From contig CM074766.1 in the NCBI GenBank assembly GCA_037355855.1, positions 930,001 through 994,000 of the forward strand: a DNA stretch of 64,000 bases, read 5' to 3'. The notes below the pieces were generated by a model, which made no database searches, had not been told where the DNA came from, and saw only the letters and a list, made by a program, of their open reading frames with translations. The first letter of the stretch is position 1. Each line of letters starts with the position of its first letter. The position numbers and the translations under genes are program-made. The DNA is from Pseudo-nitzschia pungens (Eukaryota; Bacillariophyta; Bacillariophyceae; Bacillariales; Bacillariaceae). Shown piece by piece: positions 54,217 through 64,000 of this stretch.

Positions 54217-56052
54217 TTTTAGCTTTGCGGTGGATGTATTGTGCACGTTGAGAAAAACTAGGTATTTTCCCAATACCACCTCCTTTTTCCCTCTTTTGTC
54301 GATCAATAAAGTTTAGCGAAACACGATCATGTAGACCCGTTTTGCGTAGAGCATCTTTCAGAAGCCAATACCAATATTCTTCATGATTATATTCTTCAAT
54401 ATGCTTTGCATTCATTCCTTCTTCAAGTGCCGTGCGATTTTTGTACCATGGTTTACTTCGCCCAGTAAGGTGAATGAAATTGGTGTAAGGTATCCAATCT
54501 TGTTGTCCAGATTTGTGACCATGGATGTTTGTACACATGTTTTTTCGAAGGGAGTCGACATCATGACGCAACAGACGAAGACTGTTTGTTACAGGTTCTA
54601 CTCCCCAGTGATCGAAATTCATTAAGTTGATTAACGATACAGACTTTTTGTAATATTTAGTCCAATAGTAAAGTAATCCCTGGTCAATGGTGATGGCCAA
54701 AAAAAATCAGAAACGAGAAGAAGTTCGTGAGTTTTCTTTGCATTCCAGTAGTCTCGATTCTTCAAGAACGCACCCCGGATTTCTTACCTGGTCGGCTTGA
54801 GATCCATAAAAGGTCCAATTTGTTCCATAAATCTCCTTTTTAATTGACTTCCAAGGGTCAGATTCATCGATCACGTGGCCCCATCCCTGATTCAAAAACG
54901 GTTTTCAATATCGTTAGAGGTGCTATAAGGAAAAGTCCATAGCAAACAATTCAAGTAAAAGATATCGTATTCTGAATAAGTCGCCTTGTACTCACCTGTA
55001 GAAAATCCCAGTGGGGATATGGCATTTGAATATATTTGCTTTCGGTCTTGTGAATGATTTCGATCAACTCCTTGTAGTCGCTAGCATCCGGTTTCAAGAC
55101 AAAGAAACCACCACTAGATGGTTCTCCTCTGTACGAAATGATAACATTTTCTCTTAAGACATCACCCTGCTTCACTCAGCTCCATCATGTAATCAAGATT
55201 ACAGTTGGGCAAAATATCGGCATCTAGGTACAATACACGGCTGTATTCCTCCAGCTGCAAGATCCGAAACTTTTCCATCATCAACGAATAGAAACATTCA
55301 AATTTGGGGTCCGAATACTTTGGTATGTATTTGATCTTAATATTCATTGCAAGCAAAACTGATTCTTCTAATGCCGGAAGTTTGGTTGCGTTGGTTGTTG
55401 CTGACATTTGCACCATAACGACAATATCAGCCTTACTACCGTGGAGTCTCAAATTGTGAGCTGCCACAACAATACCGTACAGTCCCCCACGGTAATCCGC
55501 GCCTTGTTTTGTGCTCATCACCGCCCCTAACAAAAATGCATACGCAAATTTACCACCACTACCATGTTTGTTTGAACTCAAAGTTGATGGCGGCAAAACC
55601 CTCTCGTTTTGAAATTGTTGCAAATGTTGGAGTTGATGTCGGCTGTGGTGATGATGATGCTTTACAACTTTTTTCGAGAAGTTCGATGAGTTGAAATTAA
55701 GATTCTGTCCTGCCGGATCTTCCGTTCCTCTCGAAGAAAACTGATGCGTTTGTATCCGCACAATATTGTCGTTTGTACCGTTATTTATAACTTTGGCGTG
55801 TTTTCTTGCAATTTTGTGCGATTGAATGTCCATGTTCTGTTCTTTGTGATATGTGATTGTTGTTTCTCGCACCAACTGACTCATTCCACGTCGATACTGA
55901 ACAAGTCCCATTAAATTCAGTGCAATAAACGTTAGTGACAATGCTTTTCCAGTCAGTAAGTATCGCCACCATTGTCTATGTTGGACTTTCGTTTCAGAAT
56001 GTCTAGGCTGGGGTTGATCGCGCTGGTTTGAAGAATTACATTGAGAAGTCAT
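54107..56052 (-). CDS. GT8-type glycosyltransferase, copy 2, three exons, one frameshift, overlaps copy 1
   Basis: ATG 56052. A single membrane span (ALSLTFIALNLMGL) near residue 40 gives type II Golgi topology. Catalytic part: GKFAYAFLLGAVMSTKQGAD, YRGGLYGIVVAAHNLRLHGS, SRVLYLDADILPNCNLDYMM (LDAD is the DXD motif), EPSSGGFFVLKPDASDY and MPYPHWDF. Exon 1 ends at 54996, exon 2 is 54886-54788 (GWGHVIDESD to YGSQADQ), exon 3 starts at 54679 (GLLYYWTKYYKKSVS). Copy 1 has no intron at the second site. Near 55165-55176 the frame shifts by one base between MMELSE and KQGDVLRENV. The stop at 54107 lies about 110 bp inside copy 1 in a different frame, so the pair is unusually tightly packed. Paralogy of the two copies is clear from collinear motifs. 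Confidence 0.8.
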
Positions 56053-58152
56053 GTTGGCTTGGCACTTTCATAGAACCGGATCGGACTAACTTGGTATGAA
56101 TCCTAATTCTGTCAGAGATGTAACACTATATTTCTTAGATAGAACTGGACGCTAATATGATGGCAACATTGAAAATATGCAAAAGAGAAATGGAACAGAG
56201 TAGTTGCCGAAGCAGCACAGATACGGTTGCATGACGAAATCAGAATTAAATTTCACACGTACCGTACACATACTTTTTTTTATCGAAACATGCATGCTCC
56301 AATTGAAGTTTGGGAAGTTTGGGAAGTTATGAGAAGTAGATGGTCCCCCTACTCGTTGGAAACGAATAAATGAGCATTGCACGCGTGCAATCACAACGAT
56401 CGACAGCGGGAGCACTTAGAGTTTGTTCTGTTTTTGCCAGGTTCTGGGCACTGTGACCTGTTTCACCGTAACTGTCAAGAATGACAAAAAATACTTTGAT
56501 TGAAGTAATAAAAGTAATAATACATGCCGCACGTGGAATGATAAGAATAAAATTAAAACAAGAATACTATTGTGAAATACGTAATAACAATGACAATAAC
56601 AGTAAAAATTGTGATTGAACTAGTACACGTAAATAAAGTAGTATCATGCTATCCTGATCTGCACATTCTGTTGAGATCAGGAAAACTTCGTAGTTAGTAA
56701 GTTACCGTAGTACAGGGAACAATTTTGTTGTGCAGACCAGAGATTGCGTGTACTGCTGCTGGTGACCCGAGCGGCAGCGAAAGAAAATTCCTCTCTTCGC
56801 ATGTTTCTCCCATTTTTTCTTTTTACAGTAATCTGGAACCTTGAGGTTTACAGTTTGAAACTGAACTGTGAAGGACCTAGAGTCGTGGCTACTAGTAGTA
56901 GTAGAGGAGTTTCTGACGAAGAATATGTTTTGTATTTTGAATGTAAACTGGTGTTAACTGAAGCATCTTGACTTGCTTCTTGTTCTAGCAATTCTTGTTG
57001 TTCACATCAGTCTTGCATGTTCACGACAAGCGCTAGTAATAGAGGTGATATTATTATCACCAAAGGTACTAGTAGTAAATGCTGCTAATGTTGGTGGGCA
57101 AGACACAGCAGCAGGACACACGCCACACATTCACCTAGATATTGGTCAATCCATCAACACTGTAGCGTGGACATACTACCGTACTGGCGTATGACCTAGC
57201 AAATGGCCAATGTGAGCACAGAGTGGTGCGTGCACTCCGAAGTTGACGTACACCCGAGACGGCGCCGGGGTATCCCCTAGGATACAGATTCTCCATATTT
57301 GTGACTGCAAGCTTTTGTGGTGCATCAATGAAACCCCATTCGTCGATATCATCATAGTCAAACAGCACAAATTCTTGTGTTTCTCAAGCATACTGCCAAC
57401 GCAACAAGCCTTATGTATTGTCCAGCATTGTCGCGCAAAAACACTTGACTTTGGTGTCTTCTACAAATGCCGAGTACTACATGATTTCGGTGGTGCAGTG
57501 ATGGTTTGATGTAGTCAATGGAATATTTTTTTGCCATGAAGATGATTGAAATTAGTAGTACGAACGCCACAACAAGCTCCTCCAGAAATTGATAACGTAA
57601 GCTCCTCCATCATATTTTACGTATCATAAACATTGGGAATTTTACGCACAAGCTCATTCATTGAAAACCATGAGCCTTGTAATGAACACAATTGTCGTAC
57701 CCTCCTCGTAATATACCAAGTTCCATTTGCATTTGAAGCTGACCAGTAGGGGCACAAATATGATGAACATCTTCGCCGGTGATGATCCGTTCAATATCTA
57801 GTAGTATTCAGTGAACCATGAACCAAATAATCCAAATTTCAATCAACGCAATCGGTCACTGCGACATTCCCCCGGTGTTCTCCGTGTTCACTCCATACTA
57901 TGAAACTACGAAAGACAGATGAGTACTCGTCATTTGGGCATGACTTCCAACATGAGACGATTTCTAGTTGCGTCCCAACATTTTGCGGAGAAGAAACGTC
58001 AAGCGTTAAGCGACGTCGGAAGAATTCGCACGAGGCGCATCCTGCGTTCATGGCAAATTCAGTCCATTTCGAAATGGTACAGTGACTAGATTACAATGCA
58101 AGGTGTATGTGTCGGGTTTATATCATTAATTTATAGAGAGCAATCATAGTGT
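56053..58152. other. intergenic, 2.1 kb
   Basis: No gene seen. AT-rich around 56460-56660; TAC/TAG triplets near 56890 and 57068. Confidence 0.5.
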
Positions 58153-58467
58153 TTATCGGCGTCCGAATCGAGGAGGAGGAGTACGGATACGACGGCCTTC
58201 ACGGGAACGACCACGAACAACACGCTGATGCACGGCGGCCTCAACGCAGTAGAACATCTTGAGGTACAATTTGGGGAGTTGGTATTCTTGGTAGGCGGAG
58301 GCTTCCTTGATATCACGGAGCGAAGAGGCGTCGACAATGTTGCGTACGATGAATCGCTTGATGGCCTTGTCCTTAGGAATAGCCTTTCCGGTGGAAACGC
58401 ATCGGACTCGCTTGACGTGTCCGCGTCCGTGCTTGTTTCTTCCGTGGTTGCGTCTCTTGACAGTCAT
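58153..58467 (-). CDS. RPS26: 40S ribosomal protein eS26 (104 aa)
   Basis: [20 protein letters not shown], then [38 protein letters not shown], and [15 protein letters not shown] are diagnostic of eS26, which lines the mRNA exit channel of the small subunit and contacts the 5' leader. Length is usual for the core of the family. Of the four zinc-binding Cys of yeast and human eS26 (23, 26, 74, 77), only 23 and 74 are kept: the pairs read CVST and CVEA. The frame is intact and ends with FGRR, lacking the Pro-rich tail of animals. ATG 58467 is the only sensible start. It is divergent from the P2 gene, 1.4 kb away. Confidence 0.97.
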   Translation of the reverse strand: MTVKRRNHGRNKHGRGHVKRVRCVSTGKAIPKDKAIKRFIVRNIVDASSLRDIKEASAYQEYQLPKLYLKMFYCVEAAVHQRVVRGRSREGRRIRTPPPRFGRR

Positions 58468-59863
58468 GATGAACTATTTCTTCTAATCGATATAATGTTC
58501 TGCATGCAATGAGAAAACCAACACGAAGAATGTGAGTAACGTACGAACAGTCGGGTCGGATCTGAATAATAGACTGTATAGGACCTCTGGCAAAGGAAAG
58601 GATCATTTGAAGGGATAATTGTAGTGCGTGTACTGTGGACATCGTTGCCATGGACCCCCAACGCTTCATGGAATGATAAGGCATGAATCTGTGTTCAACG
58701 CTAAATTGCTCTCGGCCGAACAGCACTTCAGTGTTGCAATACCAAGGCGATCAATATTAATCCACAATCGTAACGCCTCGTTCATCGGTTTAAGTTAACC
58801 GATGAAAAGCGTTCGATCTCGTTCCAACTCGATCGACACCTGCTTCCATGCCATCAACGTGTATGTTGCAGTGGCCCAAAACCCATAGCGGCTCAGCTCC
58901 GTCCCGATCCACAATCTCTTATCGAGTGATCTATCTCCCCTCATAGTCTCTGGTTCAGATTACCATCGTCGCCCGTGCCATGGTCGCCATACCGCAAAGC
59001 GTCGTACCTTTCAAACAACCCAACTGGTGTAATAGTGTTTTGAGCGACAACCTAGTCTCTTTGTTCCGGGGATCGGGGCGCAACCCAGTGAGGTTGTCGC
59101 CTCCTACGAATATTCCCGTAGGATTTGGTACCACAGGTTTTTTAGTAGACGTGTAAGTTGTGTTGTGCTGCGCGATCTGCTGTTAATTTTAGTCAAACGA
59201 GTCGTATGCGTCCATGTATGGTTACCGCTCTACGACTTACTACAAACAGACAAACGTGCACCCACTGTGGTGGTCCGGCTGTCGCTCTTACCACCCAACC
59301 TTGGAAGCATCTCAATCGGACCTACCCGTAACGACATGGAGGTTCCCCATGATCACCCTTTGAGAAATTATTATTTGAAAGCTTGCTTGCTGCTGAACTC
59401 GCTTAATTTGCTTGCAAATTTTTAAAATATGTAAGTCTTCCATCATGATGTTCTTGTGTCCAACAGTCCGATGGATCGATTGAGATAGTTTTGCACTGGA
59501 GGCAAAGTGTCGGGAAGGAAACTTGGCTACGGAAAGGAGCGGAGGAACGAAGAGACTGATAAAGATCCGACTGTCGACGGAAACGAAAATACAGGGAATC
59601 CACGAAGGGATTCATTTCCCACCGACGCTTTAGGTATTTCTGAATCTGCAGCCGACAAAAACTGCGTCCAAAGGAGGATCCTATGCACACGAACACGTCG
59701 ACATTCAGTTGTGCTGTCTGCCGCAACAAAACCTTCGTCTTTGCCTTGGTTCTGGTGCTGTCCTCCATACCATTTCACGAGGCCATAATTTGTGTATTGC
59801 TCTTTGCCGGAACCTACGCTCACCAGTTCCCTCTTTTCCCTATCGCAACCTCAGTCGATCAAA
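58468..59863. promoter_or_regulatory. shared upstream region of eS26 and P2 with strong hairpins
   Basis: No reading frame that I can support. Contains perfect hairpins at 58781-58806 (10-bp arms), 59044-59100 (arms GCGACAACCT/AGGTTGTCGC) and 59103-59122 (arms CCTACG/CGTAGG). The promoters of both ribosomal protein genes must lie here; the hairpin block could be a separate RNA. Confidence 0.5.
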
Positions 59864-60211
59864 ATGAAGGAACTCGCCACTTACCTCATGCTCCAAATTG
59901 GTGGAAACGCCACTCCTTCCAAGGAGGACGTCACCGGAGCCCTCAGCGCCGTCGGTGTCGAAGTTGATACCGCTTCCCTCGATAAGCTTTACGCCGACCT
60001 TGAGGGTAAGGACATTGCCGAATTGATCGAAGCTGGAAAGGAACAACTCGCCAAGTTCGGTGGTGGCGGCGGAGGTGGCGGCGGCGGCGGTGGTGCCGCT
60101 GCCGGAGGCGATGAAGCAGAAGAAGAGGAGGAGGAAGAAGAGGAAGAAGCCGAGGCTCCTTCCGGAGGTGGTGGTCTCTTCGGAGATGACGGTGGTGACG
60201 GTGATTATTAG
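59864..60211 (+). CDS. RPLP2: acidic ribosomal stalk protein P2 (115 aa)
   Basis: MKELATYLMLQIGGNATPSK followed by EDVTGALSAVGVEVDTASLD matches the P2 dimerisation domain (residues 1-60). A glycine hinge follows (about 66-77), then an acidic run of Glu. The extreme C-terminus is GGGGLFGDDGGDGDY and not the SDDDMGFGLFD of animals, fungi and plants; the Leu-Phe core of the factor-binding tail is kept but moved inward. P2 pairs with P1 on uL10 to recruit GTPase factors to the large subunit. ATG 59864 gives the canonical start; the frame open upstream is the 5' leader. Confidence 0.96.
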   Translation: MKELATYLMLQIGGNATPSKEDVTGALSAVGVEVDTASLDKLYADLEGKDIAELIEAGKEQLAKFGGGGGGGGGGGGAAAGGDEAEEEEEEEEEEAEAPSGGGGLFGDDGGDGDY

Positions 60212-62400
60212 ACAATAGACACCTCGCTACTCAACGCTCATACTAGAATAGGGATACCACAAAGCTTTTCACATTTTTGTTAGCTCTATCGTACTTGCTC
60301 TTTGTACTCGGATTGTAATTTATTCGTCTCTTCGTCTCCAAACACATTGAGTTCCCGGAATACACATAACACACAGATGCATGCACATTCGCTCGAGTTC
60401 TCTGTGCTTCTCAGAAAGATTCTACTTGGGACGGTAAGGCAAAAGGAATTGGTATCGGGTGCGCCCGATGAGAAAGCCTTCTTGGATTCAAAGTTGACGC
60501 CATGCAATGAAGCTTGACTTGAATTTCTAAAATTTACAAAATCATCATCTCATCTCTACTCATAGACCATTCACTGACAGTTAGGAGACACCATGAAACG
60601 AGAGGGCAAGCTCATCCTTACATTGCATCCGAGTGAACTCAACCTAGCTCAGCAATTGAACTAAACTGCAGGAGCTATGGGATCATGTAAATTCATTTGA
60701 AGGACTCTCTCGGGACAAGGCGATGCCACCATTGGCACAGATCTACGTAGTGTACTCTGCCAAGAGATGTAGTGCACAGAGTGGCAGGGAGGTCCAGTGA
60801 ATGATTCTGTTGATAGAGGAGTTCCATCCCAAATCCCACTGTCAAAAAGTGCCAAAAACAATGGTGCCGGTCTTCTCTCCTTTTCAAGACTACAGTAGCT
60901 TTGAATGACCATAGCGGGCTGGATTTCGATTGATTCGGTTCACTGCGTCTTATTCTATCGAACATGATATTTCTCAGTCGACATGGTGGGCTGAATGCTT
61001 TGTTTGTTTTTTGAATCAATCTCTTGACCAACTGGTAACTTACGGTATCACAATCAAAAAGGCTTAAAAGAATTTTATGACATCAAAAAACATAAGAAAG
61101 TGTTGATTTAACCCAGATTACGTCGGTGGATTGATCGATTTGAAACGAGAAAACGGTAAGTTACCGTATTGTGGTGTAACATCGACAAACGTACGGTATG
61201 AAGGGGAGTCAATCCTGTCTCGAGGATCATTACATACCGGTAAAATGAGATTATTTTATTATTGTAACTTCGTAGATCCTCGAACATCTAAAAAGAGAAA
61301 AATATAATTCTGATGCACTTTTTAAAACAGCAAACAATACTGGTTTTAATCGTAGTATGTGTACTCGTAGTAATTGTTATTTATGTGTTCCTTTTGCAAT
61401 AGTACCAGGTACTCTCTAGAGTGAGGTTACTGTCATCTTAATCACTATTTTGCCTTTCCGCTAACCTCACTCTGAAGGTAAGGTCTTATGTAATAGAAGT
61501 AATTGTGTAACATAACGCTAGGTCAGTTCTCTTCTTTCTCAAAGAACCTTGGGTAGGGTATCGCTACCGTACGTCAATTATTGGCTGGATTCCATAAGAA
61601 TTTGGTTTTAATCGTCCAATGTTTATGATACTCACCATCAGAACCAGCGGTGGTAGATCGAATGAGAAGAACTCCTTAAGCATTACTGATATTATTTATT
61701 ACCGTATGTGTCATTTCAAGACTTAACATTTTGCCTTTATGAAATGACAGGGATACATGAACAGCAACCAAAGAAAATACAGTGTGTAGCATTATATGAA
61801 TAAACCTTACCATTATTCATAATGAATAGTCGAAGCGTTTTCAAAATATCGTCTAGTCGCGGGTAAGATTTACGTACGTACGTTGGAAAGAATACGGTAT
61901 AAGAAATCAGGACTCGTGGAAGATGAAATAATGAATACCAGGTAAGGTCTTTACTTGAGAGAGTATTCCAATACCCCGGCAGAACATGGAAGGAAAAAAT
62001 AATATTATACGAAGTAATTCTATTGGCGTCATCAGATTGTTCTTTGTGAAATAACGATTCAAACGAACGAGACATAAATGAGAAAGGGGAATAATAAGAG
62101 ATTTCATATGAATCCGCTATTGAGGGTAAAAATCTAAAGAGAAACGCTATTTGAGCTTTTAGGGAACCGTGAATAGATCATGGAATCATTTTTTCCTTTA
62201 ACAACTGGCGAGCCTTTCTCGTTTGTTCACACTTTTCTTCTACTCGAAGTTTCGTTTCTTCGATCTGTGAGGACAAGACAAAGCGAACTAAAAGTACAAC
62301 ATCGGAAAAACGGCATATCTTTCTTTTCGTTCGTTGTCAGGCCGATAGAAAACACTGCAATTCCTCACCTTACTAACTCAACACAGCAACCGACCACAAA
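60212..62400. other. intergenic, 2.2 kb
   Basis: No gene seen. AT-rich from 61030 on. Upstream part of the next gene at the right. Confidence 0.5.
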
Positions 62401-64000
62401 ATGGCCTACCAACATACGGTTGCCAACGCCTTGAGGCACAAGAGGAAGGTAGTGCCCGAGGAATCCATGGCCATTGGTCACCTGATGTCCCGGGAACTCC
62501 TAAAATTTTCGGTGGACGATCGCACTGCGGTCCACGAAGAAATCCACGGCGTTCGGTGCCTGGCCGTCACCGAAACTCCCGAGCTGATACTCATGGCACT
62601 GAACGAGTTTCAAACCGAGCTAGACCGATTGCTCCCCAGCCAGAAACAGACCTATGAGGAGTGTCGCGTCCGGGCAATGCTCTACCAGGACGAAGAACGC
62701 TCGTGCTATGCGCTCCATGACGAGCATTTCCGGCTACGTTTTTTGCGGGCCGAGCTCTTCAATGCGGCCAAGGCGGCTGTACGGTTTGCTAACTACCTGG
62801 ACTTTGTCAAGACTTACTGGGGGACGGACATTGTGCTGAAGCGGCTCATTCGTTTTTCGGACTTTTCAAAGAACGAGATGAAACTCTTTCGAAAGGGATA
62901 CTTCCAGGTCCTACCATTTCGGGACCGCAGTGGTCGCCGAGTTATCACCATCCTGGGGGGATGCGGTCCCGATGTCGATCCCAAATCGAGGGCAAAGATC
63001 CTTTTTTATCTGGCGGACGCCTTGTCGCGAACGGACGTCGAGAGCCAGCGCAAGGGTTTTGTCGTGGTTTCCGAGGCATACTGCTTTTGTGCGAGCACCA
63101 GCGGGAATGAGAAGCGGTCCAGCCTGTTCCTCAACTTTCCTCATCCGCAGGAGGGTTTTTACCACCTCAACAAGGTGATGAGGTCGATCCCCTTTCGGGT
63201 GACCGCAATGCACCACTGTTGGCCAGACCGGCCGGCCTTTCGCTTGCTCACCAAGCTCGTGGCTATCTACGGAATGGCCGCATCCGACCAGAAATTGCGG
63301 CTGAAATTCCACATCGGGGACGAGCTGGAAATGCGGTACCGGCTCAAGTCATTCGGCATTCCGATCGAACTCCTGCCCATTACCGAAACAGGTACCATCA
63401 AAATGGTGAACCACAACTACTGGATGAAAACAAGGAAACAGATTGAGCATGGATTCGACACGGACGTGACAATCGTCGAGTGCCCGGGGACCAACGATGT
63501 CGTCTTTCGGCAGGGGACCTCCTCAATGGAGAATCCTGGCAATGCACAGTGCCGGGACCTGATTTTGACCCTGTTGGAAGAAAACGATACGTTTGGACCG
63601 GGTGCGTCTCCTGTATCGTCGTTGGATCTCGCGTCAACGTCAAATAACATTGCGAAGCATCAAAACGTAGTCGTGGATCGGTTGCTGGACATAGTGGTCA
63701 ATTACTACGGCGGGCGCATCCTGGAATGGGACAAGCACCGCAACACATGGATCCAGATGAGGGATGGCGCCAAGATCAAGCAAAAGGCCTCGGTCTTGCT
63801 GTATTCCATCGCCCGGCGGTACCGGAATCCCAGGACCGGCGGACGCAGCCCCGAAACCACAGCCAGTAACGCGCACGTTCAACAGTTCGAACACCACAGT
63901 GAACAGGGCAGCTACCAGTTTGTCGAGGGAGGGAAAACAGCGATCGAGAAACGAGCCTGTTGCCATCACCCAACGGGGATATCGCCCAAGAATGACCGCA
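62401..64000 (+). CDS. CRAL-TRIO-like plus DUF6824 protein, second copy, 3' end outside the window
   Basis: ATG 62401 opens a frame that stays open through the window edge (533 codons). Residues about 1-60 are helical (VVPEESMAIGHLMSRELLKF). Then comes a Sec14/CRAL-TRIO-like unit: FRLRFLRAELFNAAKAAVRF, LPFRDRSGRRVITILGG, and a beta-rich core with VVSEAYCFCAST, GFYHLNKVMRSIPFRVTAMH and FHIGDELEMRYRLKSFGIPI. Next is DUF6824: VVFRQGTSSMENPGNAQCRD, VVVDRLLDIVVNYYGGRILE, WIQMRDGAKIKQKASVLLYS. Same architecture as the gene at 37774, though the two are diverged and this copy has no intron in the domain. A lipid sensor coupled to a binding module is the natural guess; the real role is unknown. Confidence 0.88.
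   Translation, partial: MAYQHTVANALRHKRKVVPEESMAIGHLMSRELLKFSVDDRTAVHEEIHGVRCLAVTETPELILMALNEFQTELDRLLPSQKQTYEECRVRAMLYQDEERSCYALHDEHFRLRFLRAELFNAAKAAVRFANYLDFVKTYWGTDIVLKRLIRFSDFSKNEMKLFRKGYFQVLPFRDRSGRRVITILGGCGPDVDPKSRAKILFYLADALSRTDVESQRKGFVVVSEAYCFCASTSGNEKRSSLFLNFPHPQEGFYHLNKVMRSIPFRVTAMHHCWPDRPAFRLLTKLVAIYGMAASDQKLRLKFHIGDELEMRYRLKSFGIPIELLPITETGTIKMVNHNYWMKTRKQIEHGFDTDVTIVECPGTNDVVFRQGTSSMENPGNAQCRDLILTLLEENDTFGPGASPVSSLDLASTSNNIAKHQNVVVDRLLDIVVNYYGGRILEWDKHRNTWIQMRDGAKIKQKASVLLYSIARRYRNPRTGGRSPETTASNAHVQQFEHHSEQGSYQFVEGGKTAIEKRACCHHPTGISPKNDR

Noticed and set aside
1..64000. tRNA genes
   Set aside because: I looked for GTTCGAANCC-type B boxes; the few hits (30396, 37370, 37690) lack a matching A box and acceptor stem.

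Overview
The window reads as nuclear DNA of a diatom, most likely a raphid pennate. Supporting signs: families I know mainly from diatoms (two CRAL-TRIO-like plus DUF6824 proteins, a VSF...LWWTSEDY protein, a VNFLET repeat protein), plastid presequences with an ASAFAP-like cut site (PTAAFA, GVDAFS), short GT-AG introns of about 100-230 bp, cytosolic eS26 and P2 ribosomal protein genes, and a stramenopile-looking 18S rRNA tail. Coding DNA is GC-richer than the AT-rich spacers, which are full of micro- and minisatellites.

Layout. 0-4 kb: end of a DUF4116-repeat gene carrying an in-frame TAG, then a Q/N-rich nuclear-type protein. 4.1-10.1 kb: a gene-free block with a small fold-back element and three different satellite families, ending in a stretch of very low GC. 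10.7-15.7 kb: a two-exon membrane protein, a diatom-type protein with a duplicated helical module, and a DOPA-dioxygenase-like protein. 15.7-20.4 kb: decayed material with two pieces of 18S rRNA, an EF-hand fragment and a 23-bp minisatellite. 20.4-32.6 kb: a membrane protein, an M23 peptidase, a VNFLET protein, an FHA protein and a fasciclin-domain protein. 34.07-35.83 kb: a 1,753-bp Mutator-like non-autonomous element with long inverted ends and a 10-bp target duplication. 37.7-51 kb: a CRAL-TRIO/DUF6824 gene, a VAT1-like reductase, a diatom VSF protein, a plastid membrane protein and a PWWP-like protein. 52.3-56.1 kb: a tandem pair of GT8 glycosyltransferases. 58.1-60.2 kb: divergent eS26 and P2 genes. 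From 62.4 kb: a second CRAL-TRIO/DUF6824 gene running off the right end.

There is no operon logic; genes are independent and on both strands. Five conserved genes each contain a one-base frameshift and a sixth a nonsense codon. Their regular occurrence points to residual assembly indels as much as to gene decay, and this affects every gene model here. The strongest novelty candidates are the Mutator-like element, the split 18S fragments, the satellite block, an eS26 lacking two of its four usual zinc ligands, and an unassigned hairpin-rich spacer between the two ribosomal protein genes.
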